Source of the DNA: Rhodobacterales bacterium
GTDB taxonomy: Bacteria > Pseudomonadota > Alphaproteobacteria > Rhizobiales > Stappiaceae
Direction of reading: 5' to 3'
DNA length: 64,000 bases
Assembly (NCBI GenBank): GCA_008107755.1
Contig: VIRH01000058.1
Coordinates: 496,001-560,000 of the forward strand
The notes beneath the pieces are model-generated. The model did no database searches. It saw nothing but the letters and a program-made list of their open reading frames with translations, and had not been told where the DNA came from. Below are positions 1-8,145 of this stretch, in pieces. Each line of letters opens with the position of its first letter. The first letter of the stretch is position 1. The position numbers and the translations under genes are program-made.

Positions 1-17
1 GCGGCCTGCCTCCGCTA

Positions 18-413
18 ATGCCGAAAAGTGCTGGCAAGGTACTTGGTCTTCATTTGGAGGATGATCCAGACTTTCATCTGGTCCTCGCGACCGGAATGGA
101 TGGCGATCTGGATCTCGTTCACGCCAGAACCATCAGCGAGGCGAACGAACTTCTGCGCAAATACGTCTTCGATATCGTGATCATCGACCGGCTCATCAGC
201 GATGGTGAAGGACTGTCCATCATCGACCACATCCAGAACCCGGGCGATACCGAGATCATCGTTGTCACCTCCATGGATGAAACCGTGGATCATCCGTCCG
301 TCGATGAGGTGCTCGTCAAGTCCAGAACGGGCCCGGGAGAGTTCGTGGAAAAATTCGCGCACATCGTTGATGAAGTGAAGAGCAAGAAGCTGAACAAGCT
401 CGGCGCCGCATAG
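18..413 (+). CDS. Single-domain response regulator (CheY-like receiver)
   Basis: A 131-residue receiver domain with no output domain. The acidic pocket (E14, D15, D16), the phospho-acceptor D57 in an IIDR segment, the switch Thr T84 and the invariant Lys K101 are all in the expected order, so it should be phosphorylatable. It probably acts by protein-protein contact in the cytoplasm, downstream of a histidine kinase. The start ATG overlaps a TAA by one base (TAATG at 16-20), so it is probably coupled to an upstream gene outside the window, perhaps its kinase. It converges on the second receiver gene with only 47 bases between them. The sequence is clearly different from that neighbour, so they are not a recent duplication. 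Confidence 0.8.
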   Translation: MPKSAGKVLGLHLEDDPDFHLVLATGMDGDLDLVHARTISEANELLRKYVFDIVIIDRLISDGEGLSIIDHIQNPGDTEIIVVTSMDETVDHPSVDEVLVKSRTGPGEFVEKFAHIVDEVKSKKLNKLGAA

Positions 414-460
414 CTGAAATCTATGGGTCCGTACCCTTGGCACAGGCCCTGGCAACGCTC

Positions 461-835
461 TCAGTCAGCGCGATCCATCAGGGCCTTGATGTCAGTTGCA
501 AGCGTGGCCGGGTCGAATGGTTTCGATATGACCCCCGCGGCCCCAAGGTCCTCCAGCATGGTGACATCCTCACGCATGGATTTCGCGGTAATGAAGATGA
601 CGGGAATGGCGGCCGTCTTGGGGTTTTCCTTCAGATGCGCATAGGCGGTCGGACCGTCCATGCGCGGCATCATGTAATCGAGAAGGATGACATCCGGAAG
701 CCACGCGGCAGCTTCGGTGAGGGCTTCCTGACCTGATCCGACGCAACGGGTTTCAAAACCTCCATCAAGATCAAGACACATCTCAACGATGGTCGAGATG
801 TCTTCGTCGTCGTCCACATAAAGGGCCTTGATCAT
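461..835 (-). CDS. Single-domain response regulator (CheY-like receiver)
   Basis: A 124-residue receiver domain of canonical length. It has the acidic residues D8-D10, phospho-acceptor D53 in LLDYMMP, T83 in FITAKS, and the KP pair K105-P106, so every catalytic position of the family is present. No output domain follows, so it is a CheY/DivK-type phosphorelay protein. Its partner kinase is not visible. It is transcribed alone on the minus strand; the AT-rich stretch 836-960 upstream must carry its promoter, though no clear -35/-10 pair stands out. It converges on the other receiver gene to its left. Confidence 0.88.
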   Translation of the reverse strand: MIKALYVDDDEDISTIVEMCLDLDGGFETRCVGSGQEALTEAAAWLPDVILLDYMMPRMDGPTAYAHLKENPKTAAIPVIFITAKSMREDVTMLEDLGAAGVISKPFDPATLATDIKALMDRAD

Positions 836-995
836 GCACTACTCGCGTAACGTTTTCCGTCAGAGAAAAGATTTCCGTTTTGTCTCTTGTACCACGGAGA
901 AAGCATATTCACTTCATAACACTATATCTTAAGCGAATTTCTCAATACGTCTCGAAGATTCCATGTTCTTGCCACCACGGACTCCAGTTATTTTT

Positions 996-2543
996 CTAGC
1001 TGGTGCCCTCCAGAAAAAGCGAGGCAAGGCGCCGGATGCGGCCAAGTTGCGGATGTTCGCCGGCGGCTTCGCGCATGCGGGCCCACATGCAGGCCAAAAC
1101 GGTTTCGCCGGTCAGTTTCATGAAGGCGTGTGCTGCGCTTGCGGGATCGTCTTGCCCGAGCACCTGCGCGCGGGCGGAGCGCCAGCGATCCTCCGTTCCG
1201 GCCAGCTCCGGACGACCGACGCATTCGCGTGCCAGAAAGGCCTCGAATGCCTTGCCGGGTCCTCCGGGCAGAAGACGGGTGACCAGCGCCCGCGCATGGA
1301 TGCCGTTTGCGCCCTCATAGATCGCCGCGATGCGTGCGTCCCGATATGTCTGCTCAACGAGATATTCGCGAAGATAGCCGTAGCCGCCGAGGACCTGAAT
1401 TCCAAGATCAGCAGCGCGTATGCCCGCCTCCGTGCAGTGAACCTTGACGACCGGCGTCAGGAACTCCGTAAGATCGGGATCCGTGCCGGCCTCAACCGTG
1501 ACCAGTGCCAGATGCGCCATGGCCCGGCTGCCGAGGGCCAGCATGTCCGCCTCGGTCAGCATGCGCTGCACGTCGGGGTGTCGGTCGATGGTCACCGTCC
1601 CGCCGTCCCCCTCCCTGCCCTGCACCCGTTCGGCGGCATAGGCGGAGGCTATGTCATGGGCACGGGCAGCATGTGCGACGCCCTGCAGCGCGACGTCGAT
1701 GCGCGCGTGGTTCATCATCGTGAACATGGCCTTCAGCCCGCCCCCCTCCGAGCCGATCAACTCGGCGCGGGCGCTGTCGAACGACAGCTGGCAGGTCGGC
1801 GACGCGTGCAGGCCCATCTTCTCCTCTATCCTGACGACCCTGACGGCGTTGCGCTCGCCGTCATTCACTGTCGAGGGGCACAGGAACAGAGACAGACCCT
1901 TTATGCCGTCGTCGGAGGTTCTGGCGAGAACGAGATGCAGGATGCCCTCGCTCATGTTCTGGTCGCCGCCGGAGATGAAGATCTTTTCGCCGATCAGGTT
2001 CCACATCGCGCCATTGCGCTCCGCCCGGCACCGGATGCGGGAGAGATCCGAACCCGCTTCGGGCTCGGTCAGGCACATGGTCGCAAGCGTCTTTCCGGAA
2101 GCGAGATCCGGCAGGAAACGGCGTTTCTGGTCTTCCGTTCCGAAATGCAGCAACGTGCGCACCGCGCCCGGAACCAGTCCGGTGACCATCTGCAGGCTGT
2201 GATTTGCGCCGGCGAAGATTTCGCTGGTGATCGCGTGCACAGCCGCCCCAAGGTCCTGCCCGCCGAAGGCTTCGGGAACACTCAGGGCCGGCCAACCCTG
2301 CTCAACATAGTCACGGTAGGCCTCGCGAAAGCCAGTCGGCATCGTCACGCGGCCGTCTTCGAGCCGGCATCCCTCCAGATCGCCGGACGCATTCAGCGGC
2401 GCAAGCCGCTCTTGTGCGAAGGAAGCGAAGTGGCCGCCGATCTCGGAGGCAAGCTCCGGGTCCCAGTCGGCCAGTGCGGACGCCCCAGCGACATGGTTCA
2501 GGGAAAACAGGATGTCGTCTAGAGGGGCAGCAAACGGCTTCAT
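996..2543 (-). CDS. Acyl-CoA dehydrogenase family flavoprotein
   Basis: A 515-residue FAD-dependent acyl-CoA dehydrogenase that introduces an alpha-beta double bond into an acyl-CoA and passes electrons to ETF. The order is the usual N-terminal helical domain, a middle beta domain (MCLTEPEAGSDLS around 165), and a C-terminal helical domain. The catalytic base is E410 in the YEGANGIH motif, and a GGYGY motif lies just before it. It carries about 100 residues beyond that motif, as in the longer FadE-like branch. It is the last gene of the minus-strand aromatic-CoA cluster, separated from the DUF3237 gene by 301 bases holding a palindromic repeat, so it may be partly uncoupled from the operon. 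In that setting it could admit dihydro-cinnamoyl-type substrates by oxidising them to the enoyl-CoA (inference; compare the acyl-CoA dehydrogenase in the Corynebacterium phd cluster). Confidence 0.9.
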   Translation of the reverse strand: MKPFAAPLDDILFSLNHVAGASALADWDPELASEIGGHFASFAQERLAPLNASGDLEGCRLEDGRVTMPTGFREAYRDYVEQGWPALSVPEAFGGQDLGAAVHAITSEIFAGANHSLQMVTGLVPGAVRTLLHFGTEDQKRRFLPDLASGKTLATMCLTEPEAGSDLSRIRCRAERNGAMWNLIGEKIFISGGDQNMSEGILHLVLARTSDDGIKGLSLFLCPSTVNDGERNAVRVVRIEEKMGLHASPTCQLSFDSARAELIGSEGGGLKAMFTMMNHARIDVALQGVAHAARAHDIASAYAAERVQGREGDGGTVTIDRHPDVQRMLTEADMLALGSRAMAHLALVTVEAGTDPDLTEFLTPVVKVHCTEAGIRAADLGIQVLGGYGYLREYLVEQTYRDARIAAIYEGANGIHARALVTRLLPGGPGKAFEAFLARECVGRPELAGTEDRWRSARAQVLGQDDPASAAHAFMKLTGETVLACMWARMREAAGEHPQLGRIRRLASLFLEGTS

Positions 2544-2844
2544 GGGTTGATCCCTTTTCCGGTAGCGTGCCCTGCATGAGCGGCGATGCCCGAGGCGGCG
2601 TCATACGTTCGGGTCGTCGCAGCACTACGAGACGCCGAGACCAGTAAACCCCTGCCCACGCGGCACCTCATCCTGAAGAGGGCGTCAGCCCGTCTCGAAG
2701 GATGGGAGCCACGGCACCGAGCAAGCCGCCCATCGTTTGAGACGGACCTGCCGGTCCTCCTCAGGATGAGGTCTCGCAACTTCGAGGGCATTTGCCCAAG
2801 TCCTATTGAAGCGTTCAACATCAGGTGCGCCTCCTTCCCTCGCC
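2544..2844. other. Intergenic gap within the operon
   Basis: This 301-base gap separates the DUF3237 gene from the acyl-CoA dehydrogenase gene. It contains the single palindromic repeat described at 2666-2771. No further gene is supported here. Confidence 0.6.
2666..2771. repeat. RIME-like palindromic intergenic element, single copy
   Basis: An imperfect inverted repeat of about 106 bases. The left arm begins CCTCATCCTGAAGAGG and runs into GTCTCGAAGGATGG. The right arm starts at GCCCATCGTTTGAGAC and ends in CTCAGGATGAGG. The same element type, better preserved, forms the core of the tandem array at 12.4-13.8 kb. Transcribed, it would fold into a long hairpin, so it may stabilise the upstream mRNA or attenuate expression of the acyl-CoA dehydrogenase. 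It resembles the intergenic mosaic elements common in Rhizobiales; the family assignment is from memory, not from a search. Confidence 0.75.
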
Positions 2845-3300
2845 TCACAGCACGGAATAGAGAGAGATCAGCACGGCAGACGCTAGACGCCGTCCCGTGC
2901 CGATGAAGATCGTCGTGTTTACCCAGCCATAGCGCGGATCGCCGGTCTCCAGCCGCGCTGCGGTGCGGAAATAGTAGCGTGCCGGATCGACTTCGTCGCC
3001 GCGCGCCAGCGCCGCCAGAACCTCCGGCGGGCCGTGACGTACACCCTTGTTGACGATCTCGATGATCGCACCGTCATCGGTCTCCACGGCATACCGGGTG
3101 TCAATGTCGGCGGAACCGTCGGCAAGCAGCGTTTGCCAGTCGGCGCCAAGGTTCTGGACCCTGCCGCTGATCTCGCCGGTAGCCGTGCCACCGACAATCG
3201 GGATTATGCGCCGGAGCCCGTTGCGGGCCGCGCCCATTTCCCGGATCGGACCCAGTTCGACGCTGAGGTCGCAGACGTGTTTCAAACCGGGGGCGCTCAT
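2845..3300 (-). CDS. DUF3237 family protein
   Basis: A 151-residue protein recognisable as DUF3237, a small beta-barrel-like family of unknown activity. It has typical features: an opening with a conserved LxVELGPxxExG pattern, a central IxGGTxxGxxSGxVxxxGADWQ block, and a YYFRTAxxxETGDPRYxWxN block near residue 115. There is no signal peptide, so it should be cytoplasmic. Its start codon overlaps the stop of the amidohydrolase gene (ATGA), so the two are translationally coupled. In this context it may be an accessory enzyme of the aromatic acyl-CoA pathway; that is inference only. The C-terminus matches the usual family length. Confidence 0.85.
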   Translation of the reverse strand: MSAPGLKHVCDLSVELGPIREMGAARNGLRRIIPIVGGTATGEISGRVQNLGADWQTLLADGSADIDTRYAVETDDGAIIEIVNKGVRHGPPEVLAALARGDEVDPARYYFRTAARLETGDPRYGWVNTTIFIGTGRRLASAVLISLYSVL

Positions 3301-4169
3301 GACAGGCCCAGCAGCCGCGCGGCGTTGCCCTTGATGATGTCGGGCCGCAATTCGTCCTTGATGGCGATCTTCGCGAAATCGTCCAGCCAGCGTTCAGGCG
3401 TGATCATCGGCCAGTCGGACCCGAACAGCACCTTCTTCTTCAGGATCGAGTTGCAGTATTTGACCAGGATCTCGGGGAAATACTTCGGCGACCATCCCGA
3501 CAGATCGATGTAGACGTTTGGCTTGTGCTGGGCGACCGCAAGAGCTTCTTCCTGCCAGGGGAAAGACGGATGCGCCAGAATGATCTTCATGTCCGGGAAG
3601 TCCACGGCAACGTCGTCCATGTACATCGGGTTGGAGTATTTCAGCCGCATGCCGTTGCCGCCAGGCATACCACTGCCGACACCGGTCTGGCCGGTGTGAA
3701 ACAGGGCAATGGCGCCTTCGGCTGCGATTTCCTCGTAAAGCTCGTACGCCATGCGGTCATTGGGATAAAATCCCTGCATGGTCGGGTGAAACTTGAAGCC
3801 CTTGATGCCAAACTCCTTCATGAGCCGCCGCGCCTCGCGCGCGCCAAGCTTGCCCTTGTGCGGGTCAATCGAGGCGAAGGGGATCAGGACGTCGTCGTTT
3901 TCGGCGGCAAGCTCCGCCACCTCCTCATTCTTGTAACGGCGATAGCCGGTCTCCCGCTCCGCATCGACCGGAAAGATGACCGCAGCGATGTTCTGCTCGC
4001 GGTAGTGTGCCGCGGTTTCCGGCACGGTCGGCGGGTGGCTCCACGGGGCGCGGAAATACTTCGCCATGGTCGCCTGCAATTCGTCATAGCCGTCGTCGGT
4101 GTGGCAGCCGCAGGGTTCTTCAGCGTGGGTATGGATGTCGATCGCCCGCACCTTGGTGATGTCGACCAT
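3297..4169 (-). CDS. Amidohydrolase-family (PF04909) hydrolase, CouO/PhdC-like candidate
   Basis: A 290-residue metal-dependent hydrolase of the amidohydrolase-2/ACMSD superfamily. Metal ligands appear in order: an HTH motif at the end of the first strand, a KGFKFHP segment, an H in ALFHTG, an H in ILAHPSFPW, and the late D in LFGSDWP. The ATG at 4169 is preferred over a longer frame because GGAG lies 8 bases upstream and the preceding gene ends at 4186. In the Rhodococcus cou and Corynebacterium phd pathways, a member of this superfamily cleaves 4-hydroxyphenyl-beta-ketoacyl-CoA by retro-Claisen hydrolysis. The neighbouring CoA ligase, hydratase and dehydrogenase fit that role, but substrate identity is inferred from context. 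Confidence 0.85.
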   Translation of the reverse strand: MVDITKVRAIDIHTHAEEPCGCHTDDGYDELQATMAKYFRAPWSHPPTVPETAAHYREQNIAAVIFPVDAERETGYRRYKNEEVAELAAENDDVLIPFASIDPHKGKLGAREARRLMKEFGIKGFKFHPTMQGFYPNDRMAYELYEEIAAEGAIALFHTGQTGVGSGMPGGNGMRLKYSNPMYMDDVAVDFPDMKIILAHPSFPWQEEALAVAQHKPNVYIDLSGWSPKYFPEILVKYCNSILKKKVLFGSDWPMITPERWLDDFAKIAIKDELRPDIIKGNAARLLGLS

Positions 4170-4185
4170 GTTCCGGTCTCCTTGT

Positions 4186-6000
4186 TCAGAGTGTGACCAC
4201 TGCCGGGTCGTTGTCGCTGTATAGCCGCTCCAGAAGCCCGTCGCGGCGTGCAAGCACCTTGCGCACGTTCAGATTTCCCTTTGCCGTCATCTCCCCCTCC
4301 GGCATCGAAGGCGGTTCGGTCACGACGATGGCACGGGAAATCAGCGTCGAACTGCCACTGACCTCGCGCGCCCTCTCGCTGAGACGGCGATGGATCTCGC
4401 CCTGCAGAAGCGGGCAGGAATAGGCTCCGTCCGCTTCCTTCAGCGTGAAGCCCACCCGGCGCAGTTCTTCCAGATTGGGGAAGATCATCGCACCGATCTC
4501 GCGGCGGTCGGCCCCTGTGATCACGAGATCTGCGGCAAGCGGAGCAAGGCGCGCAAGAATGTCGAGACGAAGCTGTGTTGCGCGCACCCAGGTGCCCGAC
4601 TGGAGCTTGAAGTCCTCCGAAATCCGGCCGTCGAAATGCATGCCCTTCTCCGGATCATCATCATCCAGAAACACCATGGCATCCCCGGTGATGAAGTAGC
4701 CCTCATCGTCAAAGGCTGCAGCGGTGCGCTCCGGATCTTTGTAATAGCCCGGCATGACATTGGGTCCCTTCACCCGCACCTCACATCGCATCTCCTCGTC
4801 GGGGATGAGCTTGATGGTAACGCCGGTGACCGGAACGCCGACAATGCCGGAGCGGGGCGCCGGCTCCTGCTGCATCATGGCCGAAGGTGCGGTTTCCGTC
4901 AGGCCCCAGGATGACGTCATCAGGGGAACCTCGCCTTTTATCTCCATCGCCATCTCTTCAAAGCCGGACCAGACGTCCTGCGGCAGCGACGCACCGGCAT
5001 AGAAGATCAGGTCGAGATCCTGAAAGAAGCGCCTTCGCAGCTCCGCGTCCTCTCGCAGCGCGCCCAGCAGCATGCCGAAGCCAAGGGGAACGTTGAAGGA
5101 AAGCGTTCCGGTTTTCATGGAAAGGTTCTCGAGCGTTCGGCCGAACAGCCCCTTCACCGGCTTGCCGTCATCGATATAGAGCGACCCACCGTTCGCCAGC
5201 ATCATGTTGAAGTTATGGGACCCGCCGAAGACATGGTTCCAGGGCAGCCAGTCGACGATGACCGGCGGGCGCGCGCGAAGAAACGGCAGGGTGTCTGCCA
5301 GCTGCGTCTGGTTCACGCACATCATCCGGTGGGTCGTCAGAACGCCCTTCGGGCTGGAGGTCGACCCGCTTGTCATCAGGATCTTGCCGATCGTATCGGC
5401 ATTCACCTTCGCAAAGGCGGCCTCGACATCGGCTCCGGCGTCTCCCTTCAAAAGGTCGGCGAAAGGCGTCACCTTGCGGCTGCCCGGCCTGGTGGCAACG
5501 ATTTCGACATCGGCCAGCGCCTCCAGATCGAGCGCTTCGCCGAACTGGTTCGCATCGACGACATAGGCCATTTTCGGGCGGATCAGCCGGATGACTTCCC
5601 GAAGACGGCCATGGGCGCCGTGGACCAGGGAATACTGCTCGGCGACGGGGACGATCGGCACACCGACATACTGCGCCGCAAGGGCCAGGATGCCATGATC
5701 GAGGCCGTTGCCGGACATGACCAGGATCGGCGTATCCGCCCCCAGACCACGGGCAACCAGCGCGGCCCCGACGTTGCGTACCTGCTGCAACGTGCCGGCA
5801 TAGGTCTCCTCCCGCCAGCCGGCGCCGCTGCGCTCGGCCAGGAAAACCCGGTCAGGGGCTTTCTCAGCCCATGTGTTCAGCCAATCGCCGGTACGTTCCA
5901 CCGTCGGGCCGAGTTCGTATTGGGACCGCAGAAGGATCGATCCGTCCGGGCGATCCTCTCTGACAACGGAATGTTTCCGATAGTCCGACGTGCGTTTCAT
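4186..6000 (-). CDS. Feruloyl-CoA synthase-like acyl-CoA ligase
   Basis: A 604-residue ANL-superfamily adenylate-forming ligase. It has the phosphate-binding loop ILMTSGSTSSPKGV near residue 210 and an SSWGLTETAP substrate/adenine segment. A hinge-region GRISEDFKLQSGTWV motif is characteristic of feruloyl-CoA synthases rather than fatty acyl-CoA ligases. It should activate a hydroxycinnamate-type acid with ATP and CoA in the cytoplasm, the first step of the pathway encoded here. The ATG at 6000 is preceded by GGGAGGAG at good spacing; a longer frame to 6021 has no better signal. It lies 23 bases after the MarR gene and 16 bases before the amidohydrolase gene, so it is within one operon. Confidence 0.88.
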   Translation of the reverse strand: MKRTSDYRKHSVVREDRPDGSILLRSQYELGPTVERTGDWLNTWAEKAPDRVFLAERSGAGWREETYAGTLQQVRNVGAALVARGLGADTPILVMSGNGLDHGILALAAQYVGVPIVPVAEQYSLVHGAHGRLREVIRLIRPKMAYVVDANQFGEALDLEALADVEIVATRPGSRKVTPFADLLKGDAGADVEAAFAKVNADTIGKILMTSGSTSSPKGVLTTHRMMCVNQTQLADTLPFLRARPPVIVDWLPWNHVFGGSHNFNMMLANGGSLYIDDGKPVKGLFGRTLENLSMKTGTLSFNVPLGFGMLLGALREDAELRRRFFQDLDLIFYAGASLPQDVWSGFEEMAMEIKGEVPLMTSSWGLTETAPSAMMQQEPAPRSGIVGVPVTGVTIKLIPDEEMRCEVRVKGPNVMPGYYKDPERTAAAFDDEGYFITGDAMVFLDDDDPEKGMHFDGRISEDFKLQSGTWVRATQLRLDILARLAPLAADLVITGADRREIGAMIFPNLEELRRVGFTLKEADGAYSCPLLQGEIHRRLSERAREVSGSSTLISRAIVVTEPPSMPEGEMTAKGNLNVRKVLARRDGLLERLYSDNDPAVVTL

Positions 6001-6023
6001 GACTGTCTCCTCCCAAAGCATGT

Positions 6024-6509
6024 TCAGTCATTCCGTCGAAAGTTCATTTCGATCCGGCGCATCACTTCCATCGCGCCGGCCTTTGCCTCTTCCGCAACGC
6101 CCTCCAGAAGGCCGGTCTCGTGTGCCGAAACGGCCGCAATGGCCTTTTCGCAGAGCCGGGTCCCGGCAAGGGTCGCCTTCAGCGCATAAGCCCTGCGGTC
6201 ACTCTCCAGCCGGTCCCGTATGACCAGGTCCCGCCGTTCCAGTTCGTCGAGAATGACGACGAGGTTCGGCCGCTCGATATCCATTGCCTCGGCAAGCTGC
6301 GATTGGCGCAGGCCCGGGTTTTCGACGATCAGGACGAGCGCCGTGTAAGTGAGCATTCTGAGGTCGAAGGGCTTCAGCGTGCGCGTCAGATCCGTCTGGA
6401 TGGCGTTGAAGGTCCGCTTCATCTGGTAGCCGTAGAGCGAGCGAAGCACCCGATCGCTGACGGAGACCGAGCCCTCCTCGCCTGCCGCATTCGATGCCGA
6501 CTTGTTCAT
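6024..6509 (-). CDS. MarR-family transcriptional regulator
   Basis: A 161-residue winged-helix regulator. A dimerisation helix is followed by an HTH (QSQLAEAMDIERPNLVVILDELERRDLV) and a wing with RDRLESDRRAYAL, the classic MarR DR-x-x-x-DRR signature. The ATG at 6509 starts 4 bases beyond the enoyl-CoA hydratase stop; a longer upstream frame only overlaps that gene. By analogy with CouR and FerR regulators, it is likely a repressor released by a hydroxycinnamoyl-CoA thioester. A plausible target is the palindrome at 11226-11246 in front of the TRAP genes at the head of the cluster (inference). It is unusual in lying in the middle of the operon it probably controls, giving autoregulation. Confidence 0.88.
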   Translation of the reverse strand: MNKSASNAAGEEGSVSVSDRVLRSLYGYQMKRTFNAIQTDLTRTLKPFDLRMLTYTALVLIVENPGLRQSQLAEAMDIERPNLVVILDELERRDLVIRDRLESDRRAYALKATLAGTRLCEKAIAAVSAHETGLLEGVAEEAKAGAMEVMRRIEMNFRRND

Positions 6510-6513
6510 CTCT

Positions 6514-7281
6514 TCACCTGAATTTGGGGCTGCGCTTTTCCAGAAAGGCCGCGAGCCCTTCCAGCGCATCGGGGCTTGTCTGGGTGATCGCCGCGCACAG
6601 GCTCTCGGTGAAGAGGCCATCGGCCCGCGACATGTCCTCGATGCGCGTCAGGGCCTGGATCATGATGTAGTTCGACAGCGGCGCATTGGAGGCGATCCGG
6701 CGCGCGAGCGCCCTCGCCTCGTCCAGGGCCTCTCCCTCGCCCACAAGATAATGCGCAAGACCGAGCGAAAGGCCTTCCTCCGCTGAATACTTGCGGCCGG
6801 TCAGCATCATTTCCGTCATCCGGTCTGCGCCCAGGATGCGCCCGACGCGCACCGAGGCGCCGCCGCCGACAAAGATGCCGCGCCGTCCTTCGGGAAGCTG
6901 GAAGAAGGCCGTGGGTTCGGCCACGCGGACGTGGGTTGCGGTTGCAAGCTCCAGACCACCCCCGATGACCGCGCCGAAAAGCGCCGAGACGACCGGCAGG
7001 CCGCCGCTCTGGATGCGGTCCATGACCTCGTGCCAACCGCGGGAATGGCGCATGGTGCCCTCCGCATCGCGGGCGACGTGTTCGCTGAGGTCCAGACCGG
7101 AGCAGAAATGGCCGGCGGTCCCGGTCAGTACGACCGCCTTGACCTGTTCCGGCGGCGCGCGAAAGAAACCGTCTATATCCGCCAGCAGTTCGTCGCACAT
7201 GGCATTGCGCTTGTCCGGTCGGTTCATCGTCAGGGTTGCGATGTCGTCATCAATCTCGATGGTCAGGATGGGATTGCTCAT
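6514..7281 (-). CDS. Enoyl-CoA hydratase/isomerase (crotonase family)
   Basis: A 255-residue crotonase-fold enzyme. The first oxyanion-hole segment is GTAGHFCSGLDLSEH around residue 60. The second is GAVIGGGLELATATHVRVAEPTAFFQLPE near 110, with the acidic residue expected of a hydratase. The product is probably the beta-hydroxyacyl-CoA of an aromatic substrate, passed to the SDR encoded just upstream. The alternative, a feruloyl-CoA hydratase-lyase giving vanillin, cannot be excluded. However, a dehydrogenase plus an amidohydrolase in the same operon favours stepwise hydration, oxidation and hydrolysis. It is 11 bases downstream of the SDR gene. Confidence 0.88.
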   Translation of the reverse strand: MSNPILTIEIDDDIATLTMNRPDKRNAMCDELLADIDGFFRAPPEQVKAVVLTGTAGHFCSGLDLSEHVARDAEGTMRHSRGWHEVMDRIQSGGLPVVSALFGAVIGGGLELATATHVRVAEPTAFFQLPEGRRGIFVGGGASVRVGRILGADRMTEMMLTGRKYSAEEGLSLGLAHYLVGEGEALDEARALARRIASNAPLSNYIMIQALTRIEDMSRADGLFTESLCAAITQTSPDALEGLAAFLEKRSPKFR

Positions 7282-7292
7282 GGGTCTTGTCC

Positions 7293-8057
7293 TTATCGCG
7301 GCGGCAGCCGCACGGAACCGTCCAGGCGGATGGTCGTACCGTTCAGATAGGGATTGCTCGCGATATGGGCCGCGAGCAGCGCGTATTCCTTCGGGTCGCC
7401 GAGGCGGCCGGGAAAAGGAATGTTCTCAGTGATCTTTGCCGTAACATCGTCGGGAAGCCCTTCCATCATCGGCGTGTTGAAGAGGCCTGGCGCGATCGAC
7501 ACGACGCGGATGCCGTGACGTGCAAATTCACGCGCTGCCGGAAGACACATGGCCGCGATGCCCCCCTTGGACGCGGCATAGGCGGCCTGGCCAAGCTGGC
7601 CGTCCTCGAAGGCGACCGACGCGGTGTTGATCACAACGCCTCGCTCGCCGCCCTCGTCCGGCTCAAGATCCATCATGCGCGCGGCCGCGTGGCTCATCAC
7701 GTTATAGGTGCCGAAGAGGTTGACGCGCAGGGTCTTCTCGAAGACGTCGAAGGCAAGTTTTCCCTCCCGCCCGACAATGCGCGCGGCAAGTCCGACGCCG
7801 GCGCAATTGACTGCGACCCGGGGGGCTGCGCCCGTCCTTTCGGTTGCCTCGTCAACCGCCTTGCCGACCGCATCCGCATCGCCGACGTCGACCTTGATGG
7901 CGACACCGTCGATCTCGCGGGCAACCGTTTGGGCGCTTTCCTCGTCGTAATCAAGGATCGCAACCTGTGCGCCGAGGGACGAAAAGTGACGTGCGGTCGC
8001 TGCTCCAAGGCCACTGCCTCCGCCGGTGACGAGCACCGTTTTTCCGGAAATCAACAT
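7293..8057 (-). CDS. SDR-family 3-hydroxyacyl-CoA dehydrogenase-like enzyme
   Basis: A 254-residue short-chain dehydrogenase of the HSD17B10 type. It has the TGGGSGLG nucleotide-binding motif at residues 11-18, a D35-type acidic residue after strand 2 favouring NAD+, NCAG in strand 4, and the catalytic Ser followed by YAASK. The C-terminus ([20 protein letters not shown]) is typical of beta-hydroxyacyl-CoA dehydrogenases of this group. It likely oxidises the beta-hydroxyacyl-CoA made by the hydratase to the beta-keto form. It shares its closest in-window resemblance with the SDR at 54.8 kb, including the C-terminal LNGxTIRLDGxxRxxP signature, but is not adjacent to it. Confidence 0.9.
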   Translation of the reverse strand: MLISGKTVLVTGGGSGLGAATARHFSSLGAQVAILDYDEESAQTVAREIDGVAIKVDVGDADAVGKAVDEATERTGAAPRVAVNCAGVGLAARIVGREGKLAFDVFEKTLRVNLFGTYNVMSHAAARMMDLEPDEGGERGVVINTASVAFEDGQLGQAAYAASKGGIAAMCLPAAREFARHGIRVVSIAPGLFNTPMMEGLPDDVTAKITENIPFPGRLGDPKEYALLAAHIASNPYLNGTTIRLDGSVRLPPR

Positions 8058-8145
8058 GTCACAGCCTCAATTCGATTTGTGTCATCATTGTTATGTTTCA
8101 TATCTATTTCCTCGTGCCGACACGACCCCCATCTGCCATCCGTCC

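Noticed and set aside
963-2522. Long open frame on the plus strand opposite the acyl-CoA dehydrogenase
   Set aside because: Its translation is low-complexity Arg/Ala/His-rich and matches nothing; the minus strand carries a full enzyme family match.
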